Part shown: in pieces, positions 40,296 through 49,855 of the stretch
How the letters are laid out: every line of letters begins with the position of its first letter
Position numbering within the stretch: the first letter of the stretch is position 1
Assembly (NCBI GenBank): GCA_020052095.1
Contig: JAGVPT010000164.1
Coordinates: forward strand, 1 to 49,967
Length of the DNA stretch: 49,967 nucleotides
Direction of reading: 5' to 3'
DNA from: Bacteroidota bacterium
GTDB taxonomy: Bacteria; Bacteroidota; Ignavibacteria; UBA10030; UBA8401
Position numbers and translations under genes: made by a program
The notes under the pieces: model-generated
What the model saw: only the letters and a program-made list of their open reading frames with translations
The model's database searches: none
Told to the model about the DNA's origin: nothing

Positions 40296-42875
40296 ATGAA
40301 ATACAATTTTTCAGAAATAGAGTCCAAGTGGCAAAAATTTTGGGAAGAGAATCGCACATTCCAAACAGATAATTCGTCCAACAAGCCAAAGGCGTACATT
40401 CTTGATATGTATCCGTATCCATCGGGAGCTGGATTGCACGTCGGACATCCGGAAGGTTACACTGCGACGGACATCATTTGCCGTTATCGAAGAATGAAGG
40501 GCTACAATGTCTTGCATCCGATGGGGTGGGATGCGTTCGGTTTGCCTGCTGAACGGTACGCAATGCAGACAAACATCCATCCGCGGATCACAACGGAACA
40601 AAACATCGCGACATTTCGCCGACAGATCAAAATGCTCGGAATGAGCTATGACTGGTCTCGGGAAATTGACACGACCGATCCCGCGTACTATAAGTGGACA
40701 CAGTGGATATTTCTCAAAATCTACGATTCGTGGTACGACGAGCGGGTCCGAAAGGGCCGGCATATCCGGGCTCTTGAAGAGGAATTGATGCGTCAAGGGA
40801 CAAAGGATTTACGCTTTGGAGAACACTTTGCCGCTGGCGACTGGAAGCGGAAAAGCAAGAAAGAGAAGCACGATTTTCTTGCCCGGTTTCGTTTGGCATA
40901 TATTGCGGAAATTCCTGTGAACTGGTGCGAAGCGCTCGGTACGGTGCTTGCGAACGAAGAAGTTGCAGAGTGGACAGACAAGGGCTACACCGTCGAGCGC
41001 AGACCCATGCGACAGTGGATAATGAGGATCACCGCATATGCGGAGAGGCTGCTTGAAGATGCGAAAGAACTCGACTGGCCTCCATCAACGACAGAGCAGC
41101 AGAGAAACTGGATTGGCCGCTCTGAAGGGGCGGAAGTTATTTTTCCCGTCAAAGGAATTTCCCAGAACATAAAAGTCTTCACGACCCGCCCTGACACAAT
41201 TTTTGGCGCGACCTACATGGTGCTCGCGCCGGAACATCCGCTTGTCGAGGCAGTAACGACACCGGCGCAAAAGGCGGCGATCGACGAGTACCGATCTCAA
41301 GCAAAACTTAAAAGTGAACTTGAGAGGGGATCAGAAGCGGAGAAAACCGGCGTCTTCACCGGCGGCTATGTGATCAATCCTGCCACGAAAAAAGGAATTC
41401 CCGTTTGGATCGCCGATTATGTGTTGATGGGCTACGGCACAGGCGCAATCATGGCGGTGCCGGGACACGATGAACGCGATTTCGCATTTGCAAGAAAATT
41501 CCAACTCTCGATTATCGAAGTTGTCTCGGGGGGCGACATATCGAATGCTGCGTATGAAGAAGACGGCGTCGCGGTAAATTCTGCCAATGATGAAGTTTCG
41601 TTGAACGACCTTTCGACGGGAGAGGCGAAGACAAAAATCAGTCTCTGGCTCCAGCAAAAAAAACTCGGAACTCCAACCGTCCAATACAAATTGCGCGACT
41701 GGTTATTCTCCCGTCAACGGTATTGGGGTGAGCCGATTCCCATCGTTCATCTTGAAGATGGAACAATGAAGCCTCTTCGTGAAGAAGAGCTTCCGTTACT
41801 TCTTCCGGAACTCAAAAAATTTCAGCCGAGCGGGACAACGGAGTCGCCACTGGCACTTGCGACCGAATGGGTCGCTGTTATCGACAAAGAAACCGGCATG
41901 AAGGGCAGGCGTGAAACAAACACGATGCCGCAATGGGCGGGATCATGCTGGTACTACCTGCGCTTCATTGACCCAAAGAATTCAAAAGAGTTTTGTTCGC
42001 CGGAGCTTGAACGGAGATGGATGCCGATCGATTGGTACATTGGCGGTGCAGAGCATGCTGTGCTGCATTTGATGTACGCGCGTTTTTGGCACAAGGTGCT
42101 CTACGACCTCGGTCACGTGAGCACGAAAGAACCGTTCATGAAACTGCGTCACCAAGGGATGATTCTTGGCGAAGATTCCCGAAAGATGTCGAAATCGCGC
42201 GGCAACGTTATCAATCCTGACGACGTGGTAAAGGAATATGGTGCCGATGCAATGCGGCTATTCGAGATGTTCATGGGGCCGCTCGAGGAAATGAAGCCGT
42301 GGAGCACGCGCGGTGTCGAAGGCGTGTACCGGTTTCTGAACCGGGTATGGCGCTTGTATGTAAACGAAGAAGGCATTCTTGACGGCGCTGTGAAGGAGGC
42401 CTCAGTTCCATCCGAACTCGAACGACTCTTTCACGCGACGGCCAAAAAAGTTGGCGACGATATAGAAAATCTCCGGTTCAACACCGCGATATCGCAAATG
42501 ATGATCCTCGTCAATGAGTTGACAAAATCGGAGCTCCGCCCGCGGCAAATTCTCGAGCCCCTCGTGCTTCTCCTCGCCCCCTTTGCGCCACACATCGCCG
42601 AAGAATTGTGGCGGATACTCGGTCACACGTCCACCCTCGCGTATGAATCGTGGCCGTCGTTCGATGAGTCAAAGTTGCAGCAGAAGCGCGTGGAAGTGGT
42701 GTTCCAGGTGAATGGAAAAATCCGCGCAAAGTGCGATGTTGCGGTCGACGCCGATGAGGCGACGTTGAAGAGCTTGGCTCTCGCCGAAGCCAATGTGAAA
42801 CTGCACCTCGGCGGCAAGCAGATCGTGAAAGAAATTGTCGTGAAGAATAAGCTTGTGAACTTCGTTGTTCGATAA
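40296..42875 (+). CDS. leuS: Leucyl-tRNA synthetase
   Basis: 859 residues. The HIGH motif appears as HVGH in [15 protein letters not shown], the editing CP1 domain has [20 protein letters not shown] and [20 protein letters not shown], and KMSKS is present as [19 protein letters not shown]-terminal domain ends VNFVVR. Around residues 148-200 there is a charged insertion ([19 protein letters not shown]) before [17 protein letters not shown], as in Bacteroidota-type LeuRS. It begins 14 bp after a heptamer repeat array. It precedes the glycosyltransferase by 7 bp. Confidence 0.98.
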   Translation: MKYNFSEIESKWQKFWEENRTFQTDNSSNKPKAYILDMYPYPSGAGLHVGHPEGYTATDIICRYRRMKGYNVLHPMGWDAFGLPAERYAMQTNIHPRITTEQNIATFRRQIKMLGMSYDWSREIDTTDPAYYKWTQWIFLKIYDSWYDERVRKGRHIRALEEELMRQGTKDLRFGEHFAAGDWKRKSKKEKHDFLARFRLAYIAEIPVNWCEALGTVLANEEVAEWTDKGYTVERRPMRQWIMRITAYAERLLEDAKELDWPPSTTEQQRNWIGRSEGAEVIFPVKGISQNIKVFTTRPDTIFGATYMVLAPEHPLVEAVTTPAQKAAIDEYRSQAKLKSELERGSEAEKTGVFTGGYVINPATKKGIPVWIADYVLMGYGTGAIMAVPGHDERDFAFARKFQLSIIEVVSGGDISNAAYEEDGVAVNSANDEVSLNDLSTGEAKTKISLWLQQKKLGTPTVQYKLRDWLFSRQRYWGEPIPIVHLEDGTMKPLREEELPLLLPELKKFQPSGTTESPLALATEWVAVIDKETGMKGRRETNTMPQWAGSCWYYLRFIDPKNSKEFCSPELERRWMPIDWYIGGAEHAVLHLMYARFWHKVLYDLGHVSTKEPFMKLRHQGMILGEDSRKMSKSRGNVINPDDVVKEYGADAMRLFEMFMGPLEEMKPWSTRGVEGVYRFLNRVWRLYVNEEGILDGAVKEASVPSELERLFHATAKKVGDDIENLRFNTAISQMMILVNELTKSELRPRQILEPLVLLLAPFAPHIAEELWRILGHTSTLAYESWPSFDESKLQQKRVEVVFQVNGKIRAKCDVAVDADEATLKSLALAEANVKLHLGGKQIVKEIVVKNKLVNFVVR

Positions 42876-42882
42876 GCATCCA

Positions 42883-43701
42883 ATGCACAAGATCTCGGTT
42901 GTTGTAGTTACTTTTAATGAAGAGCGCAACATTGAACGCTGTCTCAGCAGCGTCCAGTGGGCGGACGAGATTATTGTTGTCGATGCGTTCAGCACCGACA
43001 AATCCGCCGAGATATGCCGACGGATGAAGGCAAAGGTACTCCAGCGCACATGGGAGGGCTTCGCCACGCAGAAACAGTTTGCTCTTTCATCCGCTTTGAA
43101 TGAGTGGGTTCTCTTGCTGGACGCTGATGAAGAGGTGATGCCGGATTTACGGACTGAAATTGCTCGAGTGCTTTCGCAACCGCCGGAATGCGCAGGGTAC
43201 GAGATTGGACGGAAGAGTTTTTTTCTGGGACAATGGATGAAGCATGGAGGATGGTATCCCGACTTTCAACTTCGATTGGTTCTGAAATCTGTCGCATCCG
43301 TTTCCCGAAGGCCGGTGCATGAGGGATTGGAAGTGAAAGGGAGAGTCGGTCGGATTCACGGCGCCCTCCATCATTATTCGTACCATTCTCTCAGCCAGTA
43401 CATCGCGAAGACAAATGACTACACATCGCTGGATGTGATGAATAAGCTTGGTCTCACAAATCAACGCCGCGTTCGGTGGTACAATCTGATTATCAACCCG
43501 ACGTCGGTTTTCGTGCGGATGTTCTTTGCGTTGAGAGGATTCAATGATGGCTTTCGCGGCTTCCTATTAGCCGTCTACTCATCTATCTACAAATTACTCT
43601 TGTATGCGAAGACATGGGAGTTTCAGACATACGCACTTCGGAGCACGGAGGTTCCGCCAGTGACCGGCGAATCGCTGAAATCGATCAAACGGTTTGAATG
43701 A
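42883..43701 (+). CDS. Family 2 glycosyltransferase, LPS core (WaaE/KdtX-like)
   Basis: About 272 residues of a GT-A fold enzyme. It opens ISVVVVTFNEERNIERCLSSVQWADEIIVVDAFSTD, with the DxD-like LLDADEEV near residue 78. The acceptor-side segments HGGWYPDFQLRL, RPVHEGLEVKGRVG and HYSYHSLSQYI match LPS inner-core beta-1,4-glucosyltransferase-like proteins. ATG 42883 is 7 bp after the leuS stop; an upstream TTG lies inside leuS. It is similar along its length to the glycosyltransferase at 46755-47522. Confidence 0.92.
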   Translation: MHKISVVVVTFNEERNIERCLSSVQWADEIIVVDAFSTDKSAEICRRMKAKVLQRTWEGFATQKQFALSSALNEWVLLLDADEEVMPDLRTEIARVLSQPPECAGYEIGRKSFFLGQWMKHGGWYPDFQLRLVLKSVASVSRRPVHEGLEVKGRVGRIHGALHHYSYHSLSQYIAKTNDYTSLDVMNKLGLTNQRRVRWYNLIINPTSVFVRMFFALRGFNDGFRGFLLAVYSSIYKLLLYAKTWEFQTYALRSTEVPPVTGESLKSIKRFE

Positions 43702-43702
43702 C

Positions 43703-45568
43703 ATGAAGATATTCTTGCGAATACTGAAGTTCGTTCGTCCATACTGGAAAACGCTTGCACTTTCACTTGTCTGCACGTTTTTGTTTTCGATTTTCAGCGG
43801 AGCGTCGATATATCTTTCCATCCCGTTACTGGAAACATTGTTCGACCAATCACCTTCTCCTTCGATGCAGCAACAGACCCCGCCGCGGAACAGTCTCATC
43901 CCGAACGAAGTCATCGGGTTTAAACAGCAAGTGGATCGAACAATGCAATCGTACATCTTTGTCGGGTCAAAGACGGAATCACTGTACAGAATTTGCGTGA
44001 TCATCCTTATTGTCTTCCTTCTCAAGAATCTCTTCGGTTATATTCAATCGTATATGATGGCGCATGTCGAGCAAGGGCTGATGATGGATATTCGAAACGA
44101 GTTGTACCGTCATCTGCACGACCTTTCGCTAAGTTATTTCACGAATGAGCGGACCGGCAATCTCATCTCCCGGGTCACCAACGATGTGAATGTCGTCAAC
44201 GGCGGAGTCTCGGCAAGTTTTGTGACATTGATCCGCGAGCCGCTCCTTGTGATCGTGTTCCTTGCGATTGCATTCTCACTGAGCTGGCAATTGACATTGC
44301 TCTCGTTCGTCGTTTTCCCATTTTCTCTTTTCATCATCAGTTGGATCGGCCTTCGCCTCCACAAAGAAAGCAGGCTCATGCAGGAAAAAATGGCGGACAT
44401 AACGTCTGTTCTGCAAGAGACCATCTCGAACGTAAAAGTTGTGAAAGCATTTGCGATGGAGGATTTCGAAGATAAGAAATTCCGGAAGGAGACATCCAGT
44501 TACTTTCGCACCATCCTCAAGTTGACGCGGATACGGAATCTTGGTTCTCCGGTGACGGAATTCCTCTCCATCGTCGCTGGCGTCGCCGTTATTTGGTACG
44601 GAGGGCGTCAAGTGCTTTCGACGGGGGACATGAAGGCGGCGGAATTCCTGGGATTCCTTTTTGCAATTTTCCAGGTGATGCCGCCAGTGAAAGAACTGAG
44701 CAGCGTCTCGAATCGGCTCCAGGAGTTCGCGGCAGCGGGCGAACGAATTTTTGAGATTCTCGACACGAAGCCATCCGTTCAAAACGATCCCCACGCAGTG
44801 CCGCTCGCAAAGCTGGAGGACTGTATTGAGTTTAGGGATGTATCGTTTGCGTACGCAAACGGAGGAGGTGAAGGGATCGTCAAGCGGGAAATTCTCGCGG
44901 GAATTAGCCTCACGGTCAAGAAAGGAGAAGTGGTCGCGGTTGTCGGACCGAGCGGCAGCGGCAAGACAACACTCGTCGACTTGCTCCCACGATTCTATGA
45001 CCCGGTGGAAGGGACGATTACCATCGACGGCCTCAATCTGCGGCAAATCGAGATGCAGTCGCTTCGAAATCAAATCGGCATAGTGACACAGGAAACGATT
45101 CTTTTCAACGACACCGTCCGCAACAACATCGCGTACGGTTTGAGCGATTGCCCCGAAAGCAAAGTCAGAGACGCCGCACGCGCGGCGAATGCACTGGGTT
45201 TCATCGAAGCGATGCCGCAGGGATTTGAGTCGATCATCGGCGACCGGGGCGTAAAACTTTCGGGCGGGCAACGCCAGCGGCTTTCTATTGCGCGCGCGCT
45301 GCTAAAAAATCCGCCTATCATGATTTTTGATGAAGCGACATCGGCGCTCGATTCGGAGAGCGAGATTCTTGTCCAGGAAGCGATCGACCGATTGATGCGA
45401 AACCGCACGTCGTTTATTATTGCACACCGACTCTCAACAATACGCAATGCTGACAGAATTATCGTGCTTGAAAAGGGAAAAATTGTGCAGGAGGGAAGGC
45501 ATGTCGAGTTGTTGAAACAAAAGAGTGGCTTGTATAAGCGATTGTGCGACCTCCAGTTCAACGCCTGA
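43703..45568 (+). CDS. MsbA-like ABC exporter (lipid A/lipid-linked glycan flippase type)
   Basis: 621 residues in a half-transporter layout. Six transmembrane helices occupy about residues 1-330. The nucleotide-binding domain follows, with Walker A GPSGSGKTTLVDLL (about 416), signature LSGGQRQRLSIARALL (about 519), Walker B IMIFDEATSALDSESE and switch His in IIAHRLSTI. The extracellular part between helices 1 and 2 is unusually long (about 55 residues, QSPSPSMQQQTPPRNSL). ATG 43703 is one base after the preceding stop codon; a TTG at 43694 is less likely. The gene neighbours point to export of lipid A-core or another glycolipid. Confidence 0.92.
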   Translation: MKIFLRILKFVRPYWKTLALSLVCTFLFSIFSGASIYLSIPLLETLFDQSPSPSMQQQTPPRNSLIPNEVIGFKQQVDRTMQSYIFVGSKTESLYRICVIILIVFLLKNLFGYIQSYMMAHVEQGLMMDIRNELYRHLHDLSLSYFTNERTGNLISRVTNDVNVVNGGVSASFVTLIREPLLVIVFLAIAFSLSWQLTLLSFVVFPFSLFIISWIGLRLHKESRLMQEKMADITSVLQETISNVKVVKAFAMEDFEDKKFRKETSSYFRTILKLTRIRNLGSPVTEFLSIVAGVAVIWYGGRQVLSTGDMKAAEFLGFLFAIFQVMPPVKELSSVSNRLQEFAAAGERIFEILDTKPSVQNDPHAVPLAKLEDCIEFRDVSFAYANGGGEGIVKREILAGISLTVKKGEVVAVVGPSGSGKTTLVDLLPRFYDPVEGTITIDGLNLRQIEMQSLRNQIGIVTQETILFNDTVRNNIAYGLSDCPESKVRDAARAANALGFIEAMPQGFESIIGDRGVKLSGGQRQRLSIARALLKNPPIMIFDEATSALDSESEILVQEAIDRLMRNRTSFIIAHRLSTIRNADRIIVLEKGKIVQEGRHVELLKQKSGLYKRLCDLQFNA

Positions 45569-45576
45569 GAACTCTT

Positions 45577-46758
45577 ATGAATGCTCCTGCTGTTGCTATT
45601 CCTCAATCCCGGAACAATACGATTCTCTTCATTCTTCTAACGCTGCAAGTGGCCGTCATCTCCATCTCTATCGCCGCCGCGTCGCTCACCTTTGGGCTTT
45701 TGCTCATCTTCGTTCTGTACTGGAGCATTGCAGAACGGCGCTGGCTTTTTGTCCGAACACCGCTGGACTATTTCTTCCTCGCATATATTTGCATTGAATT
45801 TCTGACAACGGCCACGGCGATATATCCTGGCCAAGCAAAGCTCAATATGAAGCGGTTGCTTCTCATCTCGAATGTGTACCTAGTTCTGCTTGCATTCAAT
45901 TCGCGTGAAAAATTTGCGAACAGTCTGGTGGTCATTTTCGCCGTGATTGCAGGACTGTCGATTGTGGAAATTATCTATTACTATGCTGAGCACGAGAGTA
46001 GATTATTCATTTTTCAGCATTACATGACAACGGGCGGCCTGAAAATGATCGTCTGCCTGTTAGCCGTCCCGTTCATACTTCACCGGGAGACTCCGGCACG
46101 ATTCAAAAGGTGGGTTGCGTTGTTCTTCGTTCCCCCTTTCCTGGCCTTGATCCTGACGAACACCCGTAGTGCCTGGGTTGGGTTTCTGGGCGGTTTCATT
46201 GTCATGAGTTTTCTCAAGAATAAATATCTATTTCTGGTGCTCGTGCTCTTTCTCGCATTGTTCTTTTTATTTGCGCCCGCAAACCAAGTTCAACGAGCGA
46301 AGAGCATCGTCGATCTGTCTGATCCGACCAACCACAGCCGTTTGGTGATGTGGACGACGGGACTAAAAATATTCGCCGATCATCCGTTGTTAGGCGTCGG
46401 CGATTCGGACCTGGCCGAAGTCTATGCTGAGTACAAATCGCCGGATGATCCCGAACCGGGAGGACATCTCCATAATAATTTTGTTATGCTGCTCGTGACG
46501 ATCGGGATCATCGGATTGAGTGTCGTGACGACGATGATGGTCAAGATACTGATAGTGGAATTTGGAATTTACAACAGATCGAAGGGGGATTGGCTGGCCG
46601 GTTCAATTGCCCTCGGTGCTTTTTCGGTATTCATCGGATTTCTTCTCAACGGATTTTTCGAATGGAATTTTGGCGACCACGAAATTATGGTGTTCATTTG
46701 GTTCACCGTCGGAATTGCAATTGCAGCTGAACGTACCATAGAATGGAAGACGGTATGA
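45577..46758 (+). CDS. O-antigen ligase/polymerase-like membrane protein (WaaL/Wzy family)
   Basis: About 393 residues with roughly ten to eleven hydrophobic helices. A large loop has HPLLGVGDSDLAEVY and the conserved His in GGHLHNNFVMLLVTIG, which is typical of the Wzy_C (O-antigen ligase) domain. It would attach or polymerise glycan on lipid A-core at the periplasmic face. ATG 45577 is 8 bp after the exporter stop; a GTG at 45544 would overlap it. The next glycosyltransferase start overlaps its stop (ATGA). Confidence 0.87.
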   Translation: MNAPAVAIPQSRNNTILFILLTLQVAVISISIAAASLTFGLLLIFVLYWSIAERRWLFVRTPLDYFFLAYICIEFLTTATAIYPGQAKLNMKRLLLISNVYLVLLAFNSREKFANSLVVIFAVIAGLSIVEIIYYYAEHESRLFIFQHYMTTGGLKMIVCLLAVPFILHRETPARFKRWVALFFVPPFLALILTNTRSAWVGFLGGFIVMSFLKNKYLFLVLVLFLALFFLFAPANQVQRAKSIVDLSDPTNHSRLVMWTTGLKIFADHPLLGVGDSDLAEVYAEYKSPDDPEPGGHLHNNFVMLLVTIGIIGLSVVTTMMVKILIVEFGIYNRSKGDWLAGSIALGAFSVFIGFLLNGFFEWNFGDHEIMVFIWFTVGIAIAAERTIEWKTV

Positions 46759-47522
46759 CGCCATTGTCAGTCATTGTCATCGCGCTCAACGAAGAGCGCA
46801 ATATAGCTGAATGCCTGGAAGGGGTTCGTTGGGTGGACGAGATCATCCTTGTCGATTCGGGCAGCAAGGATGCCACAGTAAAGCTCGCCGGTCAATTTGG
46901 AGCGAAGGTCTTTGTCCAGCCTTGGGAAAGTTTTGCGGAAGCGAAGACATTCGCCGTTTCGAAATCACGCAATAATTGGATATTGTGGCTGGACGCTGAT
47001 GAACGGGTGCCGCGCGAGCTCGCAGTTGAAATCCAGGAACTGTTGAAAAAGCCCGCGCTGAAAGCTGCGTACTCGGTTGCCCGGCGCGCATATTTTTTGG
47101 GGCGTTGGATGCGGCATTCGGGATGGTATCCGGGAAAGGTGGCCCGATTGTTCGACAAAAATCTTGCAAAGTTTTCATCAACTGCGGTCCACGAAGGATT
47201 AAAGGTGCGCGGTGAGGTGGGCGAACTACGCAACGACCTGTTGCATTTCACCGATCCGAATTTGTATCATTACATTCAAAAGTTTAACCGGTATACGTCC
47301 TTGGCAAGTGAGGAATCTTTCAAAGCGCGAAAGCGTTTTCGACTTCTCGACGTCCTTCTCCGCCCGCCCTGGTTGTTCTTCAAAATGTATTTTCTCCGGC
47401 TTGGATTTTTGGATGGCGTCCAGGGTCTTATCCTGGCTCTTCTTTCTTCGGCGTATGTCTTTACAAAATATGCTAAATTGTGGGAAGCGTGGACCGGTGC
47501 TCCTTCCTCAAATCACTCCTGA
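46755..47522 (+). CDS. Family 2 glycosyltransferase, LPS core (WaaE/KdtX-like), second copy
   Basis: About 255 residues. Same build as the enzyme at 42883: LSVIVIALNEERNIAECLEGVRWVDEIILVDSGSKD, LDADERV near residue 77, HSGWYPGKVARLFDKN and AVHEGLKVRGEVGEL. ATG 46755 overlaps the ligase stop codon as ATGA and has GGAAG upstream. The two copies bracket the exporter and ligase genes and may add successive sugars of the same core oligosaccharide. Confidence 0.92.
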   Translation: MTPLSVIVIALNEERNIAECLEGVRWVDEIILVDSGSKDATVKLAGQFGAKVFVQPWESFAEAKTFAVSKSRNNWILWLDADERVPRELAVEIQELLKKPALKAAYSVARRAYFLGRWMRHSGWYPGKVARLFDKNLAKFSSTAVHEGLKVRGEVGELRNDLLHFTDPNLYHYIQKFNRYTSLASEESFKARKRFRLLDVLLRPPWLFFKMYFLRLGFLDGVQGLILALLSSAYVFTKYAKLWEAWTGAPSSNHS

Positions 47523-47662
47523 CCTTCCGTAATTTCCCCGCTATTTCCCTTTGTAATCCACGCATAAATGCTGCGAAGTTGATTTTGGCGTCTCTCTTTC
47601 GTACCATTGCATCGAATCTAAATTCCGGAAATGTGTTTTTTCCATACCTGAGGACGTAATTG

Positions 47663-48001
47663 ATGGATAGTCCAGACAAAAATCAAATAATGTTCATTCA
47701 AATTGTCGCGATGTTTCAGACGGCGGCTCTTCAACAAATGGGAAAACTCAAGAATCCCATGTCTGAGAAAATTGAGAAGGACTTGCAGCAGGCGCAACTC
47801 TCGATAGACATCCTCGATATGTTCAAAGAGAAAACGAAAGGGAATCTCTCGCCCGATGAAGAACGTTTTCTCAGCAATATCCTGCAGGACTTGAAGCTGA
47901 ATTACGTCGATGAGCTGGCTAAGGATGCGCAGCGACCAAAGATTGACGATCCTGCTGCTCAACCGCCTGCTTCGACGACAACGCAAGAGGCAGCTCAATG
48001 A
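47663..48001 (+). CDS. DUF1844 domain protein
   Basis: 112 residues, small and soluble. MFIQIVAMFQTAALQQMGKLKNP then SIDILDMFKEKTKGNLSPDEERFLSNILQDLKLNYVD is the DUF1844 pattern, followed by a Pro/Ala/Thr-rich tail. The function of the family is unknown. ATG 47663 follows GAGGA; a TTG three bases earlier is ignored. It overlaps nadK by ATGA, so the two are coupled. Confidence 0.88.
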   Translation: MDSPDKNQIMFIQIVAMFQTAALQQMGKLKNPMSEKIEKDLQQAQLSIDILDMFKEKTKGNLSPDEERFLSNILQDLKLNYVDELAKDAQRPKIDDPAAQPPASTTTQEAAQ

Positions 48002-48888
48002 AATTCGGGATAGTTGGAAATCTCAGCAAGGAGACGCTGGGCGATGCCGTGATGAGTTTGTTGGGGACGGGTGAGAAGCGATTCATCGAGTTCCTCATTC
48101 ACGACGAGATCGCAAAGAGCATCAACAAGGAGGCCGGAAAGAGAGTCATTCAAAAAAAATATATCGCGCCGATGGAAAAGATCGTGTCTGAGTGCGATAT
48201 GATGATCGCGTTTGGAGGTGACGGTACAATTCTCTCTACCGCAAGGCTGGTCGGCCGAGCAGCCGTACCCATCCTCGGCGTTAATCTCGGAAAGCTCGGT
48301 TTCCTTGCGGAATTGTCGGTCGATGAAGTTGAATCGTTCGTCGATGACATCCTGAACAATCAGCATGTGATCGAAGACCGAATGGTCGTGAAGGTAACGG
48401 CCGAAGGGCATGATGTTCAGATGTTCGGTGTGAACGATATCGTCATCGACAAAAGCAATTCTTCGCGCGCTATCGATATGGATACCTACGTCAACAACGA
48501 CTACCTCGTGACCTACACCGGTGACGGCATCATCGTTGCAACGCCGACAGGCTCGACGGGGTATTCGCTTGCAAGCGGCGGTCCGATCGTGGTGCCGGCG
48601 AGCGATGTGTTGACAATTACTCCCATATCTCCGCATACCCTGACTGCCAGATCCGTCATCGTTCCCGATTCAAGCGTAATTCGTGTGTCCATCGAATCCG
48701 AGCTTCAAAGCGTGAGGGTGACGGCAGACGGCCAGCAGGAGAAGATCTGCACTCCGCCGGTGAGTCTTTTCATTCAAAAGGCCGACTATACAGTGAAACT
48801 CGTGAAACGGAAAGACAAGAGCTATTACGACGTTCTTCGTTCAAAACTCATGTGGGGGAAGGACATCAGGGTAACTAAGGTAGATTGA
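47998..48888 (+). CDS. nadK: NAD kinase
   Basis: NadK phosphorylates NAD to NADP. The 296-residue protein has the GGDGT motif in IAFGGDGTILSTARL (about residues 71-80), GVNLGKLGFLAEL, NDIVIDKSNSSRAI, and the nucleotide loop GDGIIVATPTGSTGYSLASGGPIV. All family features are present. It begins in the DUF1844 stop codon (ATGA overlap) and is followed by a lipoprotein one base after its stop. Confidence 0.97.
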   Translation: MKFGIVGNLSKETLGDAVMSLLGTGEKRFIEFLIHDEIAKSINKEAGKRVIQKKYIAPMEKIVSECDMMIAFGGDGTILSTARLVGRAAVPILGVNLGKLGFLAELSVDEVESFVDDILNNQHVIEDRMVVKVTAEGHDVQMFGVNDIVIDKSNSSRAIDMDTYVNNDYLVTYTGDGIIVATPTGSTGYSLASGGPIVVPASDVLTITPISPHTLTARSVIVPDSSVIRVSIESELQSVRVTADGQQEKICTPPVSLFIQKADYTVKLVKRKDKSYYDVLRSKLMWGKDIRVTKVD

Positions 48889-48889
48889 T

Positions 48890-49399
48890 ATGGTAAAGAT
48901 GGCGCGATGCTGTGTCGCTCTCCTCATCATCGCAGGCTGTGGGGGGGAGGGTCCGTACCGGATGACCGTCGAGTCTCATGGGACGAAAATTGTCGTCGGT
49001 AAGTTCACGCGATCGCTGCTCGAATCCGATTCGTCATTCTCATGGTACCGCCGCAACTACGATGCATTCACACCGGACTCGGCATCGATTGCATATCTCT
49101 CAACCGCCGCGCACGATGTCCATTTCATCGTTGTTGCTGGCACGTGGTGCGGCGACACCAAATATGAATTGCCGAAATTCTTCAAGACCGTTTCGCTCTC
49201 TCATATCCCCGAAACGAATATCGATCTGTATGGAGTCGACAGGTCAAAGATAAGCAATGACGGACTAACCGAGAAATACGGCGTCACCCGGGTGCCGACG
49301 TTTATTCTTTTTTCCGATGGGAAAGAGATCGGGAGGATTGTGGAGTCCACGAAGAACGGGATGGAATTCGATTTGACGGGTTTGCTCAAGAAGAAGTAG
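48890..49399 (+). CDS. Thioredoxin-fold lipoprotein with single active-site cysteine
   Basis: 169 residues. A short hydrophobic N-terminus ends in a lipobox, LLIIAGCGG, so it is likely a periplasm-facing lipoprotein. The thioredoxin fold is visible as VVAGTWCGDTKYELPKFFK, with the cis-Pro segment YGVTRVPTFILFSDGKEIGRIVE. The active site is WCGDT, with one Cys instead of CxxC, a form seen in some thioredoxin-family proteins and unlikely to act as a disulfide exchanger in the usual way. Starts one base after nadK; its stop is 6 bp from the converging cytochrome-like gene. Confidence 0.8.
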   Translation: MVKMARCCVALLIIAGCGGEGPYRMTVESHGTKIVVGKFTRSLLESDSSFSWYRRNYDAFTPDSASIAYLSTAAHDVHFIVVAGTWCGDTKYELPKFFKTVSLSHIPETNIDLYGVDRSKISNDGLTEKYGVTRVPTFILFSDGKEIGRIVESTKNGMEFDLTGLLKKK

Positions 49400-49405
49400 A
49401 CGAGC

Positions 49406-49855
49406 TTACGGTGTATCCTTCGCTCCTTCTAAAATCCATCTCTTTATTCCCCGTATTTGATTTTGCGAAAGTTGTTTCGTGGGCGGCATGGGATAGATGT
49501 TCACAATGAGCCTCCATTCAATGCACCACACTAGTATGCTGTTGCTCGTATCCGGCGGCGTTATTATTGTGTAGTCCGCTTTCCAAAGTCCCGCGTAAAG
49601 CGTCAAGTCGAGATTATCGTTTCCTCCATTTTGAGCACTCCCTTTTCTCGCAACTTCGTGGCATGCCGCCGAGGCACAAGCGGCGAAGAACAACGGTTGA
49701 ACCTGTTTCGCAAAGCTGATGTTCGAATCTGGGAAAACGATCTCGTCGATCTTTGTGACCGGATTTGACGTGTCCCTGCACGCGGAAAAACCGATGACGG
49801 CAGCGGTTACAGATGCAAGAAGAGCGATTTCGCAATCATGGATAATGACCTTCAT
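49406..49855 (-). CDS. Small lipoprotein with cytochrome c-like CX4CH motif
   Basis: About 149 residues from ATG 49855. The N-terminus is a lipoprotein signal (ALLASVTAAVIGFSAC). The body has FAKQVQPLFFAACASAACHEVARKG, where CASAACH is a CX4CH motif, and a C-terminal MPPTKQLSQNQIRGIKRWILEGAKDTP like the end of planctomycete-type cytochrome c domains with a distal Met (YPMPP). By inference it may bind heme c with a non-standard spacing. An in-frame upstream start at 49882 is possible. Convergent with the thioredoxin-like lipoprotein. Confidence 0.65.
   Translation of the reverse strand: MKVIIHDCEIALLASVTAAVIGFSACRDTSNPVTKIDEIVFPDSNISFAKQVQPLFFAACASAACHEVARKGSAQNGGNDNLDLTLYAGLWKADYTIITPPDTSNSILVWCIEWRLIVNIYPMPPTKQLSQNQIRGIKRWILEGAKDTP

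Noticed and set aside
44276-45271. 331-residue open frame antisense to the MsbA-like exporter
   Set aside because: The plus-strand frame has complete ABC exporter motifs over the same bases; the antisense protein is rich in His/Arg/Asp with no domain.
47995-48636. 213-residue antisense frame over nadK
   Set aside because: NadK motifs are complete on the other strand; no domain in the antisense frame.
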